From the NCBI GenBank assembly GCA_965524675.1, contig CBERPN010000089.1, forward strand, positions 1 to 14,751: DNA of 14,751 nt, written 5' to 3'. Positions 14,726-14,751 of this stretch are shown here, piece after piece (positions within the stretch are counted from its first letter, which is position 1; each line of letters starts with the position of its first letter). The position numbers and the translations under genes were made by a program. The notes beneath the pieces are model-generated. The model was not told the origin of the DNA, did not search any database, and was given only the letters and a program-made list of their open reading frames with translations. The stretch is from CALLQB01 sp036479275. GTDB taxonomy: Bacteria; Actinomycetota; Acidimicrobiia; Acidimicrobiales; SHLQ01.

Positions 14726-14751
14726 TCGATTAGGGACGCGTCGATTAGGGA
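14726..14751. repeat. Two direct copies of TCGATTAGGGA at the window end
   Basis: TCGATTAGGGA occurs at 14726-14736 and 14741-14751, 15 bp apart with a CGCG spacer. The second copy ends at the last base, so a longer tandem array outside the window cannot be excluded. Confidence 0.55.

Overview
The window looks like a chromosomal segment of a moderately GC-rich actinobacterium, perhaps of the Acidimicrobiia type. This is inferred from gene content (a SARP/AfsR-like regulator, P450, MFS_3 exporter, CaiB-type CoA transferase, MaoC-like hydratase), frequent GTG/TTG starts, and several starts that sit 6-7 nt after a TAnnnT -10 box with no Shine-Dalgarno, as in leaderless transcripts. No rRNA, tRNA, transposase or CRISPR array is visible.

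Left part (1-6031). The 3' end of a gene that may encode a permuted papain-like hydrolase ends in a Pro/Gln-rich tail, with a strong internal ribosome binding site and a hairpin after the stop. A GtrA-like four-helix membrane protein follows. Convergent to it is a small protein that looks like the P-loop-less domain of a large FtsK/SpoIIIE-type ATPase, joined to a membrane hairpin, with a problematic 5' end. A 574-bp gap with operator-like repeats and a long hairpin separates it from a divergent AfsR-like regulator (winged helix, BTAD, AAA/STAND ATPase, helical repeats). The regulator is cut by one in-frame TAG between Walker A and Walker B, although the frame continues intact for another 2.1 kb.

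Middle part (6033-8949). A cytochrome P450 ends one base from the regulator. It diverges from an MFS exporter across a short promoter region with a perfect 12-bp palindrome. A 281-bp convergent spacer after the exporter carries hairpins and two 31-bp near-identical repeats.

Right part (8950-14751). A minus-strand operon encodes a dienelactone-hydrolase-like enzyme, then a peroxiredoxin-like protein, then an acyl-CoA ligase. The peroxiredoxin-like protein has a UGA in the place of the first Cys of its CPYC motif, followed by a hairpin fitting a bacterial SECIS, so it is very probably a selenoprotein. Divergent from this operon is a tightly coupled plus-strand operon: a solute-binding-fold protein without signal peptide, a family III CoA transferase and a double-hotdog (MaoC-like) hydratase. 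Together the right-hand genes suggest acyl-CoA or carboxylic-acid metabolism with a redox enzyme attached; the actual substrate cannot be read from the sequence.
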